From G965232465 sp965232465 (GTDB lineage: Bacteria > Pseudomonadota > Alphaproteobacteria > JAQWUY01): DNA of 64,000 bases. This document shows positions 1-9,224 of this stretch, in pieces. The notes under the pieces were generated by a model. The model had not been told where the DNA came from. It saw only the letters and a program-made list of their open reading frames with translations, and searched no databases. How positions within the stretch are numbered: position 1 is the stretch's first letter; every line of letters begins with the position of its first letter. The stretch covers positions 2,294,001 through 2,358,000 of the forward strand of contig OZ246977.1 in NCBI GenBank assembly GCA_965232465.1. Reading direction: 5' to 3'. A program made the position numbers and the translations under genes.

Positions 1-2198
1 GATATATGGGTGTATAAATACTCCGCTGTATCGGAAAATGCGGAAAATATCAGTACTTTTTTGTTATTCAGATTTATAGGATTTTCTATTTTATGGGTGA
101 GCATATGGACCAAGTCTTGTAACTTGGTATCCTTTTCGACGGTTATTACAGATACATCTTGCAGCAACCCTTGTACTATGATTAAGTCGCTTTGTAAATC
201 CCGTTCCCACCCCAAATAATCCATGTGAGCAAAATCAATTTTAACCTTGCCCCCTGTGGTGTGAATCGTGTCTGTGTCTGTATCGGAATCAAGCATATCT
301 TCATCGTCGATTACATCCATTTCAAAATTATTTTGGGTGTTTTGTTTGTATGCTTCAATGGCGTTTAGTGCCTGTTTATAATTGGTTTCAATACGCTGTA
401 AAGTAATACGAAAAGCATGTACAGAACTTTCCAAGCGTTTTAAAACTAAGGTGGTCATTAACGACTTAACACCGGTTTCCCGTGTTTGTTGTGATAATTT
501 GGTAACACCTTCGTATAAGGGCGTGTCATATTTTTCCGCATAATGTGCTTGCCAACTAGGGTGTAAATATACCAATGGCGTATATACAGACATTAACAAC
601 TGGCTAAGCTGTTCCACAATCGTATCGTATGTAACTGTATCCATTGTTTCACACAGGTTCGGACGGCGGGTTATTGGCATGTTGCGACTGGGGAACGCCC
701 CGACTTTGGTCATATCGTAATATTTGGCAATGTGTTTACGGGACCTTGCAATGGTTACCGAATCCAATAACTTAAAAAAATCAAAATCCAATTGTTGCAA
801 AATAGTTTCCGCTGTCCGTTCCTCAGCTGGCAATTTTTCCCATTTATTAAACACAGTTTGGGCTTGCCTAAAAACATCATTTACACTGCGATTGATTTGT
901 AGGGCTTGTCTAAACGCATGGCTATCGCCTTCGTATGCCAATTGTAGTTGGTTTTTTAAGTCATTAAAGCGGTTGTTTACGGGGGTTGCCGATAACATCA
1001 ATACTTTGGTTTTTACGCCCGCCTTGATAATATTTTGCATCAGTTTTTGGTATCGGGTCATATGGTCTTTGACGGCTTCGTCATTGCGAAAATTATGGGA
1101 TTCGTCAATCACCACTATGTCATAATTACCCCAGTTTACTTTGTTTAAAGGAATACCATTGGTTACACCGCCTTTACGGGTTAAATCGCTGTGGTGAAGT
1201 ACATCGTAATTAAAACGGTCTTGTTGCAATATGTTGGTTTTTAAATTGCCTTTGTACGCCATCCAATTTTGGCTAAGTTTCTTTGGGCATAATACCAGTA
1301 CTGTTTTGTTGCGAAGTTCATAATATTTAATCACCGCTAATGCGGAAAAAGTTTTACCCAACCCCACACTATCCGCCAAAATACACCCATTGTATTTTTC
1401 CATTTTGCTGATAATACCTCGTACACCGTCTTTTTGAAAATCAAACAATTTGTTCCAAATAACCGTGTCTTGATACCCGGTTTTATCGTTGGGTAGTATG
1501 TCTTCGCTGATGTTTTCCAGAAATTCATTAAACACATTGTACAAAATAATAAAGTATATGTATTCGGGGCTATTTTCTTTGTACACGGATGATATGTATT
1601 GCAACACAATATCCGTCACATCCTCCACATCCCCAGAACTGTGCCACAGGGTGTTAAATATAGACAAAAAATGTTGTGTATTTTCTGCGGATTTGGTAAT
1701 AACTGTATAGTGGTTATCGCTGCGTTCATATCCCAATCCCGATGGATTAAATTCGTTAATGTTCATATATACATTGGCATTATTTTCCGCATGGCTGTTT
1801 AATATAAAATTACATGAGGTTTTCCCCACTTGTTGTACCGATTTAAACTGTACTTTTTGTGTTATCCATTCCGCACATTGCTTAGCAATGGCTTTTTGCG
1901 TTAGCATGTTGCGCAGCTGAATTTCAAAATCATTGCCATACAGTTTTTGTTCCCGATTATGTTTGGGAATAAAAAACTCTCTTTTCTGTCTATCTTGGTG
2001 ATTGCCAAAATCAGATTCGGTAAATGTGGGATCCGAAAATATAAATTGTAAAGAATCAATCTGTTCCAATTCCTTCTGTAATGCCCCAAATCCATATATA
2101 GAAAACACACTGGCAATAATTTTTAATCGGGAATTGCGGGATAAATCCTGTTTTAGCACATCACCCAAATAAGTATTTATATTATCTATTACAATCAT
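1..2198 (-). CDS. SNF2-family helicase, 3' end beyond window (partial)
   Basis: The frame is open on the minus strand from an ATG at 2198 to the window edge, so the C-terminus is missing. Within about 730 residues I read helicase motif I (LADSVGLGKT), motif II (VIDESHNF), motif III (LMLSATPVNN) and, close to the edge, the start of the second RecA-like domain (KVLIFSAFSDTAEYL). The first ~250 residues precede the helicase core and resemble the PLD-like N-terminal region found in some SNF2 helicases of bacterial defence and restriction islands; that part is inference. An acidic stretch (residues DDEDMLDSDTDTDT) separates the two helicase lobes. A weak AAAGAG lies before the ATG. Its likely role is ATP-driven DNA translocation, possibly with a modification enzyme outside the window. 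The family call is firm, the defence role is not. Confidence 0.85.
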   Translation of the reverse strand, partial: MIVIDNINTYLGDVLKQDLSRNSRLKIIASVFSIYGFGALQKELEQIDSLQFIFSDPTFTESDFGNHQDRQKREFFIPKHNREQKLYGNDFEIQLRNMLTQKAIAKQCAEWITQKVQFKSVQQVGKTSCNFILNSHAENNANVYMNINEFNPSGLGYERSDNHYTVITKSAENTQHFLSIFNTLWHSSGDVEDVTDIVLQYISSVYKENSPEYIYFIILYNVFNEFLENISEDILPNDKTGYQDTVIWNKLFDFQKDGVRGIISKMEKYNGCILADSVGLGKTFSALAVIKYYELRNKTVLVLCPKKLSQNWMAYKGNLKTNILQQDRFNYDVLHHSDLTRKGGVTNGIPLNKVNWGNYDIVVIDESHNFRNDEAVKDHMTRYQKLMQNIIKAGVKTKVLMLSATPVNNRFNDLKNQLQLAYEGDSHAFRQALQINRSVNDVFRQAQTVFNKWEKLPAEERTAETILQQLDFDFFKLLDSVTIARSRKHIAKYYDMTKVGAFPSRNMPITRRPNLCETMDTVTYDTIVEQLSQLLMSVYTPLVYLHPSWQAHYAEKYDTPLYEGVTKLSQQTRETGVKSLMTTLVLKRLESSVHAFRITLQRIETNYKQALNAIEAYKQNTQNNFEMDVIDDEDMLDSDTDTDTIHTTGGKVKIDFAHMDYLGWERDLQSDLIIVQGLLQDVSVITVEKDTKLQDLVHMLTHKIENPINLNNKKVLIFSAFSDTAEYLYTHI

Positions 2199-2367
2199 CT
2201 CTTTACCCTCATCATAGATATTAAAACAAGTATGACACGATATACAGATTTAGGCAATTATAAAATCCCACAACACGCCTTACAACAGAAATTATCAAAA
2301 ATGTTACTTAATGCGAAGGGGTATCTGTATAAATAAAAATACTATATATAATTATAATAATGTATGC

Positions 2368-3588
2368 CTACAAATACCCAATCGGAACAGCGGTTACTTT
2401 ATCCGTTATGGGCAGGTGGGTTTTTGCTAGGCATAATATGGCACCTGTGCCGATGTCTTTACCAAATTTTTCTAAAATGGCAAAGTTCTTAATATCGCCT
2501 TTGTTGGGATTTGTTTTTTTCTTAACTTCTATGGGGTACAGGATATTGTTTTGTTCCAATATAATGTCGATCTCTTTGCCATCTTTGTCACGATAAAAGA
2601 ACATATTAGGCGATGTGCCATTGTGCCAGTATCCTTTTAAGATTTCTGCCACAATATAAGTTTCCAAAAATGCCCCGTTCATTGCCCCATTTTCCAGCAC
2701 TTCGGCGGTCTTCCATCCGGTTAAGTACGCCACCAATCCCGTGTCCATAAAATACACCTTAGGGGTTTTAACAGCCCTGTTTATCCTATTGTTAGAATAT
2801 GGATACAACAAATATATAACCCCCGATGTTTGTAAAATCGACACCCATGCCTTAACGGTCGGTTGCGATACGCCGATGTCTTTGGCTATGTCGGCATAAT
2901 TCAAAACCTGTGCTGTACGAGCCGCCACCGCCTTCATAAACCGTAAAAAGTTCATTGCGTTCGATATATTGGTCAATTCCCAAATGTCTTTTTCAATATA
3001 AGTCTGTACATACGATTCATAAAAATTTTCCCAGTATGCGTCCCCCCCAATATGTAGCTTAGGATATGTCCCCATCCAGATATTATAAAAAATTTTGCTA
3101 ACATGCGTTTCTGATGCAGTTTGTGCAACCATTTCTGTCCACTCTGCGGTGGGTATAAAGGGCTTTACGAATGAATTACCATTCTTTTCCTGTTGTGATA
3201 ATCCTTGCAGTTTTAAAATCCCCACCCGACCAGCCAGACTTTCCGACACATTTTGCATCAATTCGAACTGTTGTGATCCCGTCAACCAATACGCACCGCT
3301 TTCCCCATTCGAATCCACTATGTCCTTAATATGGGGAAACAGTTGTCGGGCGTATTGTACCTCATCAATCAATACAGGCGGGGCAAACCGTTGCAAAAAT
3401 AACACGGGGTCATTTTGTGCCAGATCCCGATTTGTAAGGCTATCCAAAGATACATAAGTCCGTTGCCCCATATCAACAGTCTTAAACACAGTGGTTTTGC
3501 CCACTTGTCGGGGACCTGTGATTAAAACCACAGGAAAAAATCCACTCATATGATGTATAACAGGTTCAATGGTACGTTTAATATACAT
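2368..3588 (-). CDS. AAA ATPase with C-terminal DUF4143 domain
   Basis: A 406-residue protein with Walker A (ITGPRQVGKTT, about residues 23-33) and Walker B (PVLIDEVQ, about 91-98). It is followed by a winged-helix-like segment (DIAKDIGVSQPTVKAWVSIL) and a C-terminal nuclease-like DUF4143 region containing EIDIILEQNN and YPIEVKKK, the usual D...ExK pattern of this family. Such ATPases are common in bacteria and archaea and are often mobile or linked to toxin and defence loci; their biochemical role is mostly unknown. The start codon fits the conserved MYIKR opening of the family, although no clear Shine-Dalgarno sequence precedes it. The gene stands alone, downstream of nothing co-oriented except the Mrp gene 186 bp away. 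Confidence 0.85.
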   Translation of the reverse strand: MYIKRTIEPVIHHMSGFFPVVLITGPRQVGKTTVFKTVDMGQRTYVSLDSLTNRDLAQNDPVLFLQRFAPPVLIDEVQYARQLFPHIKDIVDSNGESGAYWLTGSQQFELMQNVSESLAGRVGILKLQGLSQQEKNGNSFVKPFIPTAEWTEMVAQTASETHVSKIFYNIWMGTYPKLHIGGDAYWENFYESYVQTYIEKDIWELTNISNAMNFLRFMKAVAARTAQVLNYADIAKDIGVSQPTVKAWVSILQTSGVIYLLYPYSNNRINRAVKTPKVYFMDTGLVAYLTGWKTAEVLENGAMNGAFLETYIVAEILKGYWHNGTSPNMFFYRDKDGKEIDIILEQNNILYPIEVKKKTNPNKGDIKNFAILEKFGKDIGTGAILCLAKTHLPITDKVTAVPIGYL

Positions 3589-3774
3589 AGGAAAAAATCC
3601 GTCAAAAATAAAATACGATTTTATATTAGCCGAAATTCACATGGTTTGTCAACCTTATTTATCCAACACCCCCTTTATCCAATCCCCCATCGAAAACAAT
3701 GGGTGTTTTTTCGCATTTTGTTTGGAATAAAGAATAACGATACATTTTACAATGTGTGTGTCTATTGCCCGCAC

Positions 3775-4776
3775 TTATGTAACCTTGCCAATGCTGGTCA
3801 AAATTTCAGTAGCAATTTTTGTATAATGTTGGTTTATAATATGCATATCTTTTATGCCCTTATCCATGGTTTTTCTGATGTTGTATTGTAAGGGGATATG
3901 TCCCAACATATGTAGACCTTGTTTTTGGGCCACAGACTTTGTACCATCCGACCCGAAAATATGGGTTTTATGGTGACATTTGGGGCATATAAACACAGAC
4001 ATATTTTCAATCATGCCCAAGATGGGAATATGGACTTTTTTAAACATTGCCATGGCTTTACGGGCATCGATTAACGCCACATCTTGGGGGGTGGATACGA
4101 TAACCGCCCCTGTTAGTCGTCCGCTTTTGCTGATAGTTAATTGTGTATCGCCTGTACCCGGGGGCATGTCGACAATCAATATATCCAATGTCCCCCATCG
4201 CACTTCGTCCAATAATTTGTTAATTGCCCCCATAACCATGGGACCACGCCATATAATGGGCTTATCTTCGGGCACTAAAAATCCCATCGACATGGCTTTA
4301 ATACCTTGGTAATTTACGGGAATAATCGCCCCTTTGTCGACCCCATATGGGCGGTTTTGCCCCATCATAATCGGGATGCTGGGACCAAACACATCCGCAT
4401 CCAAAATCCCCACTGATTTTCCCATTTGCTGATACGCATAGGCGAGGTTTACCGCAGTGGTCGATTTTCCCACCCCGCCTTTGCCAGAAGCAATGGCAAT
4501 GATATGTTTAACTTGTGATATACCCGCATCTGTATCATATTTTTCCGCCGTCAAAACCACTTTGACAATTTTTTGTGTTAATGGGGCAAGGGCGGATTTT
4601 ATATCCAGTTCTAATTGGGATCGATGGGCTTTGCCCATAGCAGAATCCACTTGCACGGTAATATGGATACTCTTATCCATATCCCGTGCATGCAACACTA
4701 ATCCATCGGTGATAATATCTTGGGTGGTAAAAGGGTTTTTTACTTTTGATAAGGCATGTTTTATGTGTTTTTGCAT
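3775..4776 (-). CDS. mrp: Mrp/ApbC iron-sulfur cluster carrier ATPase
   Basis: A 333-residue P-loop ATPase of the Mrp/NBP35 family, which carries and inserts Fe-S clusters into apoproteins in the cytoplasm. The N-terminal ~90 residues are a MIP18/DUF59-like domain. A deviant Walker A (ASGKGGVGKSTT) follows, then Walker B (ILIVDMPPGTGD), and the cluster-binding CxxC of the family is present as CPKCHH. The open frame extends 29 codons further upstream, but those residues are not family-like and overlap the divergent trmB start, so I chose the ATG at 4776 (MQKHIKHAL). Only 55 bp separate it from trmB on the other strand, so both promoters must lie in or near that gap. Confidence 0.93.
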   Translation of the reverse strand: MQKHIKHALSKVKNPFTTQDIITDGLVLHARDMDKSIHITVQVDSAMGKAHRSQLELDIKSALAPLTQKIVKVVLTAEKYDTDAGISQVKHIIAIASGKGGVGKSTTAVNLAYAYQQMGKSVGILDADVFGPSIPIMMGQNRPYGVDKGAIIPVNYQGIKAMSMGFLVPEDKPIIWRGPMVMGAINKLLDEVRWGTLDILIVDMPPGTGDTQLTISKSGRLTGAVIVSTPQDVALIDARKAMAMFKKVHIPILGMIENMSVFICPKCHHKTHIFGSDGTKSVAQKQGLHMLGHIPLQYNIRKTMDKGIKDMHIINQHYTKIATEILTSIGKVT

Positions 4777-4831
4777 GGGGTATATATTACCCTGTTTGAC
4801 TTTGTCTGTAAAGTTTATTATAACACAGGCT

Positions 4832-5545
4832 ATGACACAACAGCATCCTATTTTTCCACGCAAAGCCGAAAGATTTTATGGGCGTCGCAAGGGCAAAGCC
4901 TTAACCAAAACCCTGCAACAGCGGTTTGAAGATGTTCTGCCCAACATCTCCATAGACCTAAGTGTTGTGCCATCGCCCTTGTGTGCTAAATCTTTGTTTG
5001 ATACCCCAATAAACGATATATGGTTCGAAGTGGGGTTTGGGGGGGGTGAACACCTGTTATGGCAGGCACAACATCATCCCCACATAGGCTTTATTGGATG
5101 TGAACCCTTTGTCAATGGTACGGCAAAATTGTTACGGGGTGTGGAGCAAGAAAAATTAACAAATATCCGCATTTATATGGATGATGCCCGTCATATTATG
5201 GACATATGTGATGATGCCAGTATCGGACGGGCATTTGCCCTGTTTGGCGATCCATGGCGAAAATATCGCCACCGATACCGCCGTTTTATATCCCCCGATA
5301 CTTTAAACAGATTTGCACGCATTTTAAAAAACGATGCCATATTAAGGGTTGCCACGGACCACCCTGTATACTTGCAATGGATATTAAAGCATGTGCCGAT
5401 TCATCCCGATTTTGAATGGCTGGATAAGGGACGCAACGATTGGCTAAACCGCCCCGACGACTGGCCCGCCACCAGATACGAACACAAAGCCATAAAACAA
5501 GGAAGAACCCCGCATTTTTTATCGTTTAAACGCAAGCCTAGATAA
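4832..5545 (+). CDS. trmB: tRNA (guanine-N7-)-methyltransferase
   Basis: A 237-residue class I SAM-dependent methyltransferase that makes m7G46 in the variable loop of tRNA. The SAM-binding strand is visible as WFEVGFGGGEHL (about residues 59-70). The C-terminal signature RPDDWPATRYEHKAI is typical of alphaproteobacterial TrmB. The conserved PDPWPK loop reads GDPWRK here, a small deviation at an otherwise well-conserved position. The open frame runs 125 codons further upstream across the mrp promoter and gene; the ATG at 4832 gives a normal family length and the alphaproteobacterial start region FPRKAERFYGRRKGK. The gene is transcribed divergently from mrp. Confidence 0.94.
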   Translation: MTQQHPIFPRKAERFYGRRKGKALTKTLQQRFEDVLPNISIDLSVVPSPLCAKSLFDTPINDIWFEVGFGGGEHLLWQAQHHPHIGFIGCEPFVNGTAKLLRGVEQEKLTNIRIYMDDARHIMDICDDASIGRAFALFGDPWRKYRHRYRRFISPDTLNRFARILKNDAILRVATDHPVYLQWILKHVPIHPDFEWLDKGRNDWLNRPDDWPATRYEHKAIKQGRTPHFLSFKRKPR

Positions 5546-5681
5546 AAAACCGCTTGTTTAAGAAAACAGTATAAAATTTTCCAAAGTATCAGCAGATGGC
5601 TGACCTTTGTCGCCCGTTCCTGTAATATCTCAGGAGTTTGTGGTGTTAATAACCTGTCCTTTGTGATATATTACCTCTATT

Positions 5682-7487
5682 GTGGTACGACATGTTATTT
5701 TTTCTTTGCAAGGGGTATCTGCGGGGTATACGAATGACCCCCTGTTTACTGATGTCGACATGTTTTTACATGCGGGGGATTGTTATACGCTGGTGGGCCG
5801 CAATGGTACGGGAAAATCGACCCTATTTCATGTGATTGATGGGGCGTTGGAAATTGAATCGGGGAAACGGTTTTTGTTGGACCCCCTTACCATATCCCGC
5901 TTGTACCAAGACCCTGTAAAACCGGAAACAGGCACCGCCCTTGACTTTGTGTTGTCCAAAGGAAAGATAAAAAAACATCGGGCGGAATTGTTATTACATG
6001 AATTAAACATCGCCCATAACATGCCCGCCCACACCATGTCGGGTGGGCAAATCCGCCGATGTGATTTGGCGGCAGCGTTTGCACAACACCCAGATGTGTT
6101 GTTATTAGACGAACCTACCAACCATTTGGATTTACCGACTGTGGAATGGTTAGAAAAGGAAATTAAAAAATTTCGTGGGGCAATTGTTGTTATATCCCAC
6201 GACCGCCGATTTTTAAAAAATGTATCGAATGGCGTTTTGTGGCTAGAAGACAAAAAACTACGGTTTTTAAATAAATCATTTGCCCACTTCGAAAATTGGC
6301 AAGATACCATATATGACGAACAACAACGCAAATTTCAAAAAATACAACAATATATCGCCCAGGAAGAACGATATGCCCTAAGGGGTGTTACCGCCCGCCG
6401 TAAACGCAACCAACGACGGGTCGAACGGTTACAAACCTTGCGTATGCAACGCATGCAGCGCAAAAATTCCACCACCGCTACGCTGGTTGCAAACACAGCA
6501 AAAACCCCCAGCAAATTGATATTTGAAACCAAACAAATCAGCAAAAAATTTGATGATATACCCATATGCAATGATTTTTCATTTCGTGTATTACGGGGCG
6601 ATACTATTGGCATTATTGGGGGGAATGGCACGGGCAAATCGACCCTGTTAAAAATATTTTTAAAAAAAATTGCCGTAGATTCAGGATCTGTACGCAAAGC
6701 AAAACATTTAAAAATCGCCTATTTTGACCAATATCGGAAACAATTAAACCCAAAACATACCCCTTGGGAAGTGCTAGGCAATGGCGGAAATTTCGTCAAA
6801 ATGGGTGACAAAGATATGCATGTGGTCGGGTATTTAAAACGATTTCTATTTGAATACGAAGACATTACCGCCCCTATTGCCACCTTGTCAGGGGGACAAA
6901 AAAATCGCCTGATGTTGGCAAAAATATTAGCAGAAAAATCCGATGTAATGATTCTGGACGAACCCACAAACGACTTGGATATGGACACCTTGGATGTGCT
7001 GGAAGAGATGTTGGCGGAATACAAAGGTACGCTTATTATAGTATCCCACGACAGAGATTTCTTAGGCAGGCTATGTGCGTGTATGCTGGTTATGGAAGGA
7101 CAAGGAAAAATCCTTGAAATTATTGGGGATTGGGACGATTATATGCGTATTAAAGCCAAAAACAGCAATAAAAAAGATAAACAAATCCCCCACAAATCAC
7201 CCCCGAAAAACCCATTAAGTACCCCCGCCCCTTTACCCCCAAAAAATCACAAAAATCGCCTGTCGCCCAAGGAACAGCACGCCTTAAAAACCCTGCCTGT
7301 GGAAATGGAAAAATTGATGAATACCATCGACAAAATGGAAAATTTACTAAAAAATCCAGACTTATACACCCAAGACCCCAATACCTTCACAAAAGTATCA
7401 ACCGCCCTAGCCATAAGCCAAAACACTTTGGACAAATTGGAAAACCAATGGCTGACATTGTCCGAGAAAGCGGATAGCACACCCTAG
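5682..7487 (+). CDS. uup: ABC-F family ATPase (Uup-like)
   Basis: A 601-residue soluble protein with two ABC ATPase domains and no membrane segments. Domain 1 has Walker A GRNGTGKST, signature MSGGQIRR and Walker B VLLLDEPTNHLDL. Domain 2 has GGNGTGKST, LSGGQKNRL and VMILDEPTNDLDM. A basic linker lies between the domains, and the C-terminal ~80 residues form a Lys-rich linker plus a charged coiled coil, the Uup-type DNA-binding extension. ABC-F proteins act on ribosomes; Uup is also linked to DNA transactions and precise transposon excision. The start is a GTG at 5682 without an evident Shine-Dalgarno; no in-frame ATG precedes the first conserved residues (FSLQGVSAGY). Confidence 0.9.
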   Translation: MVRHVIFSLQGVSAGYTNDPLFTDVDMFLHAGDCYTLVGRNGTGKSTLFHVIDGALEIESGKRFLLDPLTISRLYQDPVKPETGTALDFVLSKGKIKKHRAELLLHELNIAHNMPAHTMSGGQIRRCDLAAAFAQHPDVLLLDEPTNHLDLPTVEWLEKEIKKFRGAIVVISHDRRFLKNVSNGVLWLEDKKLRFLNKSFAHFENWQDTIYDEQQRKFQKIQQYIAQEERYALRGVTARRKRNQRRVERLQTLRMQRMQRKNSTTATLVANTAKTPSKLIFETKQISKKFDDIPICNDFSFRVLRGDTIGIIGGNGTGKSTLLKIFLKKIAVDSGSVRKAKHLKIAYFDQYRKQLNPKHTPWEVLGNGGNFVKMGDKDMHVVGYLKRFLFEYEDITAPIATLSGGQKNRLMLAKILAEKSDVMILDEPTNDLDMDTLDVLEEMLAEYKGTLIIVSHDRDFLGRLCACMLVMEGQGKILEIIGDWDDYMRIKAKNSNKKDKQIPHKSPPKNPLSTPAPLPPKNHKNRLSPKEQHALKTLPVEMEKLMNTIDKMENLLKNPDLYTQDPNTFTKVSTALAISQNTLDKLENQWLTLSEKADSTP

Positions 7488-7531
7488 ATTTTAAAAAATC
7501 GCCATATTTTTATGTACTGAGACTATATAAA

Positions 7532-8359
7532 TTACATTTTTGGGGGATTTTGTCCTTGCTTTTCCAATACCTTATCCAGTTTGTTTTCCAACCGTTCGAC
7601 GATTTTTTCCATATGTACTATGTGGGTGTGGTCTTCATTTATTTGGTTTTGAAGTTTTGCTTGGCGGTAAGCACTTATTTCTTCCACCAACACGGCAACA
7701 AACAGGTTAAAGAACACAAATGCGGCAATAACAAGGAAACTGACGAAGTATATCCATGACCATAGGGATACAACCTCCATAGTTTCGTACATTACATCGG
7801 TCCAGTCTTCCAATGTGAACACCCGAAACAGAGTCAACATAGCCATACCAAAATTATCCCATAAACCCGAAGGGGTATCCTTAAACAACGATACACCAAT
7901 AATGGCATAAATGTAAAATATGATAAATAATAACACCAAAATATCCAAAAATGCAGGAATGGCTTTTAATAATACATCGATCAGTTCTTTTAATTGTGGA
8001 CGGATGGTGATGAGTCGTAAGATACGAAATACCCGCAAGACCCGCATCACCATGGCGAATTCTGTGTGTCCGACTGGTATCAGTGTGATAGCAACGATGG
8101 TAAAATCAAACACATTCCAACCATCACGGAAAAACAACCAAAACCGCCGATAAGATAGCAATCGCAGGGTAATTTCTATTACAAAATATATACTGATAAC
8201 AAAGTCAAGAGTGGTTAAAATCCCCTCATAAGGTACGGCCACACTCTTAAAAGTTTTAATACCAAGCACCACCGAATACAACAAGATAATGGCGGTGCTG
8301 ATATTGATAAATAGTTTATTTTTTGCAATACGGTTAAAAGTCCTGCGATATTGTTTCAT
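7532..8359 (-). CDS. Bacterial voltage-gated cation channel (NaChBac/CavMr type)
   Basis: A 275-residue single-domain channel of the 6-TM voltage-gated family, which assembles as a tetramer in the inner membrane. S1-S3 occupy about residues 17-97. The S4 voltage sensor carries arginines at 106, 109, 112, 115 and 120. The pore helix and selectivity filter are at 174-188 with filter TLEDWTD (182-188), and S6 is about 200-226. The C-terminal tail 245-268 has heptad spacing (IVHMEKIVERLENKLDKVL) and should form the tetrameric coiled coil known from NavMs/NavAb. The filter differs from the canonical sodium filter TLESWSM at two charge-bearing positions and approaches the calcium-selective TLDDWSD design. 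No neighbour suggests a physiological role. Confidence 0.9.
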   Translation of the reverse strand: MKQYRRTFNRIAKNKLFINISTAIILLYSVVLGIKTFKSVAVPYEGILTTLDFVISIYFVIEITLRLLSYRRFWLFFRDGWNVFDFTIVAITLIPVGHTEFAMVMRVLRVFRILRLITIRPQLKELIDVLLKAIPAFLDILVLLFIIFYIYAIIGVSLFKDTPSGLWDNFGMAMLTLFRVFTLEDWTDVMYETMEVVSLWSWIYFVSFLVIAAFVFFNLFVAVLVEEISAYRQAKLQNQINEDHTHIVHMEKIVERLENKLDKVLEKQGQNPPKM

Positions 8360-8579
8360 GGGTGTATGGCTACATTAAATTACACATATTTCCATCCATA
8401 GTACACGATTTTTACAAAATTGTCAGTATTTTTTGTGGCATAAGCAAAGCGACATCGCACCAAAGGTATCGTTTTTAAAATACGGGATTTATATATTTGA
8501 TTTTACAAATTACCCCACACATTCCTAAGTTGCCCAATGAATCCGAAAATTCCCCCGAAAAATTCGATAATAACCAAAC

Positions 8580-9032
8580 CTATATATTATATTCTGTACG
8601 GTGTAATACTTCACGCATGGCAAAGTTGGATTGTAAATTGGCTACATGGGGCAGATGGCTCAGGGTATGGCGGTGTAATTGGGCATAATCGTCCAAGTCT
8701 TTTACCGCAAGTCGTATCAAATAATCATAATTTCCCCCGACTAAGTAACAGCTCATCACATTGGGAATCATACATACCGCATCTTCAAATTCTTGCAGGT
8801 TTTTGTTGCCTTGTGCGGTTAAGGTAACAGTCAAAATAATTTGTACCCCCCTGCCCACAGATTTACCATTTATAATTGTTGTGTATCGTTCAATAATACC
8901 TTGGTTTTCCATATGTTGCACCCGCCGTAAACAAGCACTGGGGCTGAGTGCGACCTGTTGTGCCAAAATGGTGTTGGGGATTTTTGCATCCCGTTGCAAA
9001 AAACATAATATGTTTTTGTCAATCGTATCCAT
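8580..9032 (-). CDS. Lrp/AsnC-family regulator divergent from ald
   Basis: A 150-residue regulator with an N-terminal winged HTH (DTIDKNILCFLQRDAK, then LAQQVALSPSACLRRVQHME) and a C-terminal RAM/AsnC ligand-binding domain (about residues 68-145). The ATG at 9032 is preceded by AAAGGAA at good distance; an upstream in-frame ATG at 9083 would add 17 residues unlike the family. The gene is transcribed away from alanine dehydrogenase across a 192-bp AT-rich spacer. In many bacteria an Lrp-type protein in this position activates ald in response to alanine, so it is very probably the local ald regulator (inference from context). Confidence 0.92.
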   Translation of the reverse strand: MDTIDKNILCFLQRDAKIPNTILAQQVALSPSACLRRVQHMENQGIIERYTTIINGKSVGRGVQIILTVTLTAQGNKNLQEFEDAVCMIPNVMSCYLVGGNYDYLIRLAVKDLDDYAQLHRHTLSHLPHVANLQSNFAMREVLHRTEYNI

Positions 9033-9144
9033 ATGTAATTCCTTTAATGCATAAATATCGTAAGTTTTGCAATAATTATACAATAATATATAAAGATATA
9101 TTTTTATATTGTGAATATATATGCTTTTTTTACAATATTTGCAA

Positions 9145-9174
9145 CAAAAATCTATGATTTTTGTGTATTATAAT
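9145..9174 (+). promoter_or_regulatory. Palindrome and -10 box upstream of ald
   Basis: A perfect 8-bp inverted repeat CAAAAATC (9145-9152) / GATTTTTG (9156-9163) with a 3-bp centre lies just upstream of a consensus -10 TATAAT (9169-9174), about 50 bp before the ald start. No good -35 box is seen, which fits an activator-dependent promoter. The palindrome is a candidate binding site for the divergent Lrp-type regulator. The motifs are seen directly; the function is inferred. Confidence 0.5.
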
Positions 9175-9224
9175 ATACTATATACAGTAAATATAAGTCC
9201 AAAAAAAACACGCAGGAGAATACC

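Noticed and set aside
724..1125. Plus-strand reading frame of 133 codons opposite the helicase
   Set aside because: It is a shadow of the minus-strand SNF2 helicase, whose motifs are clear.
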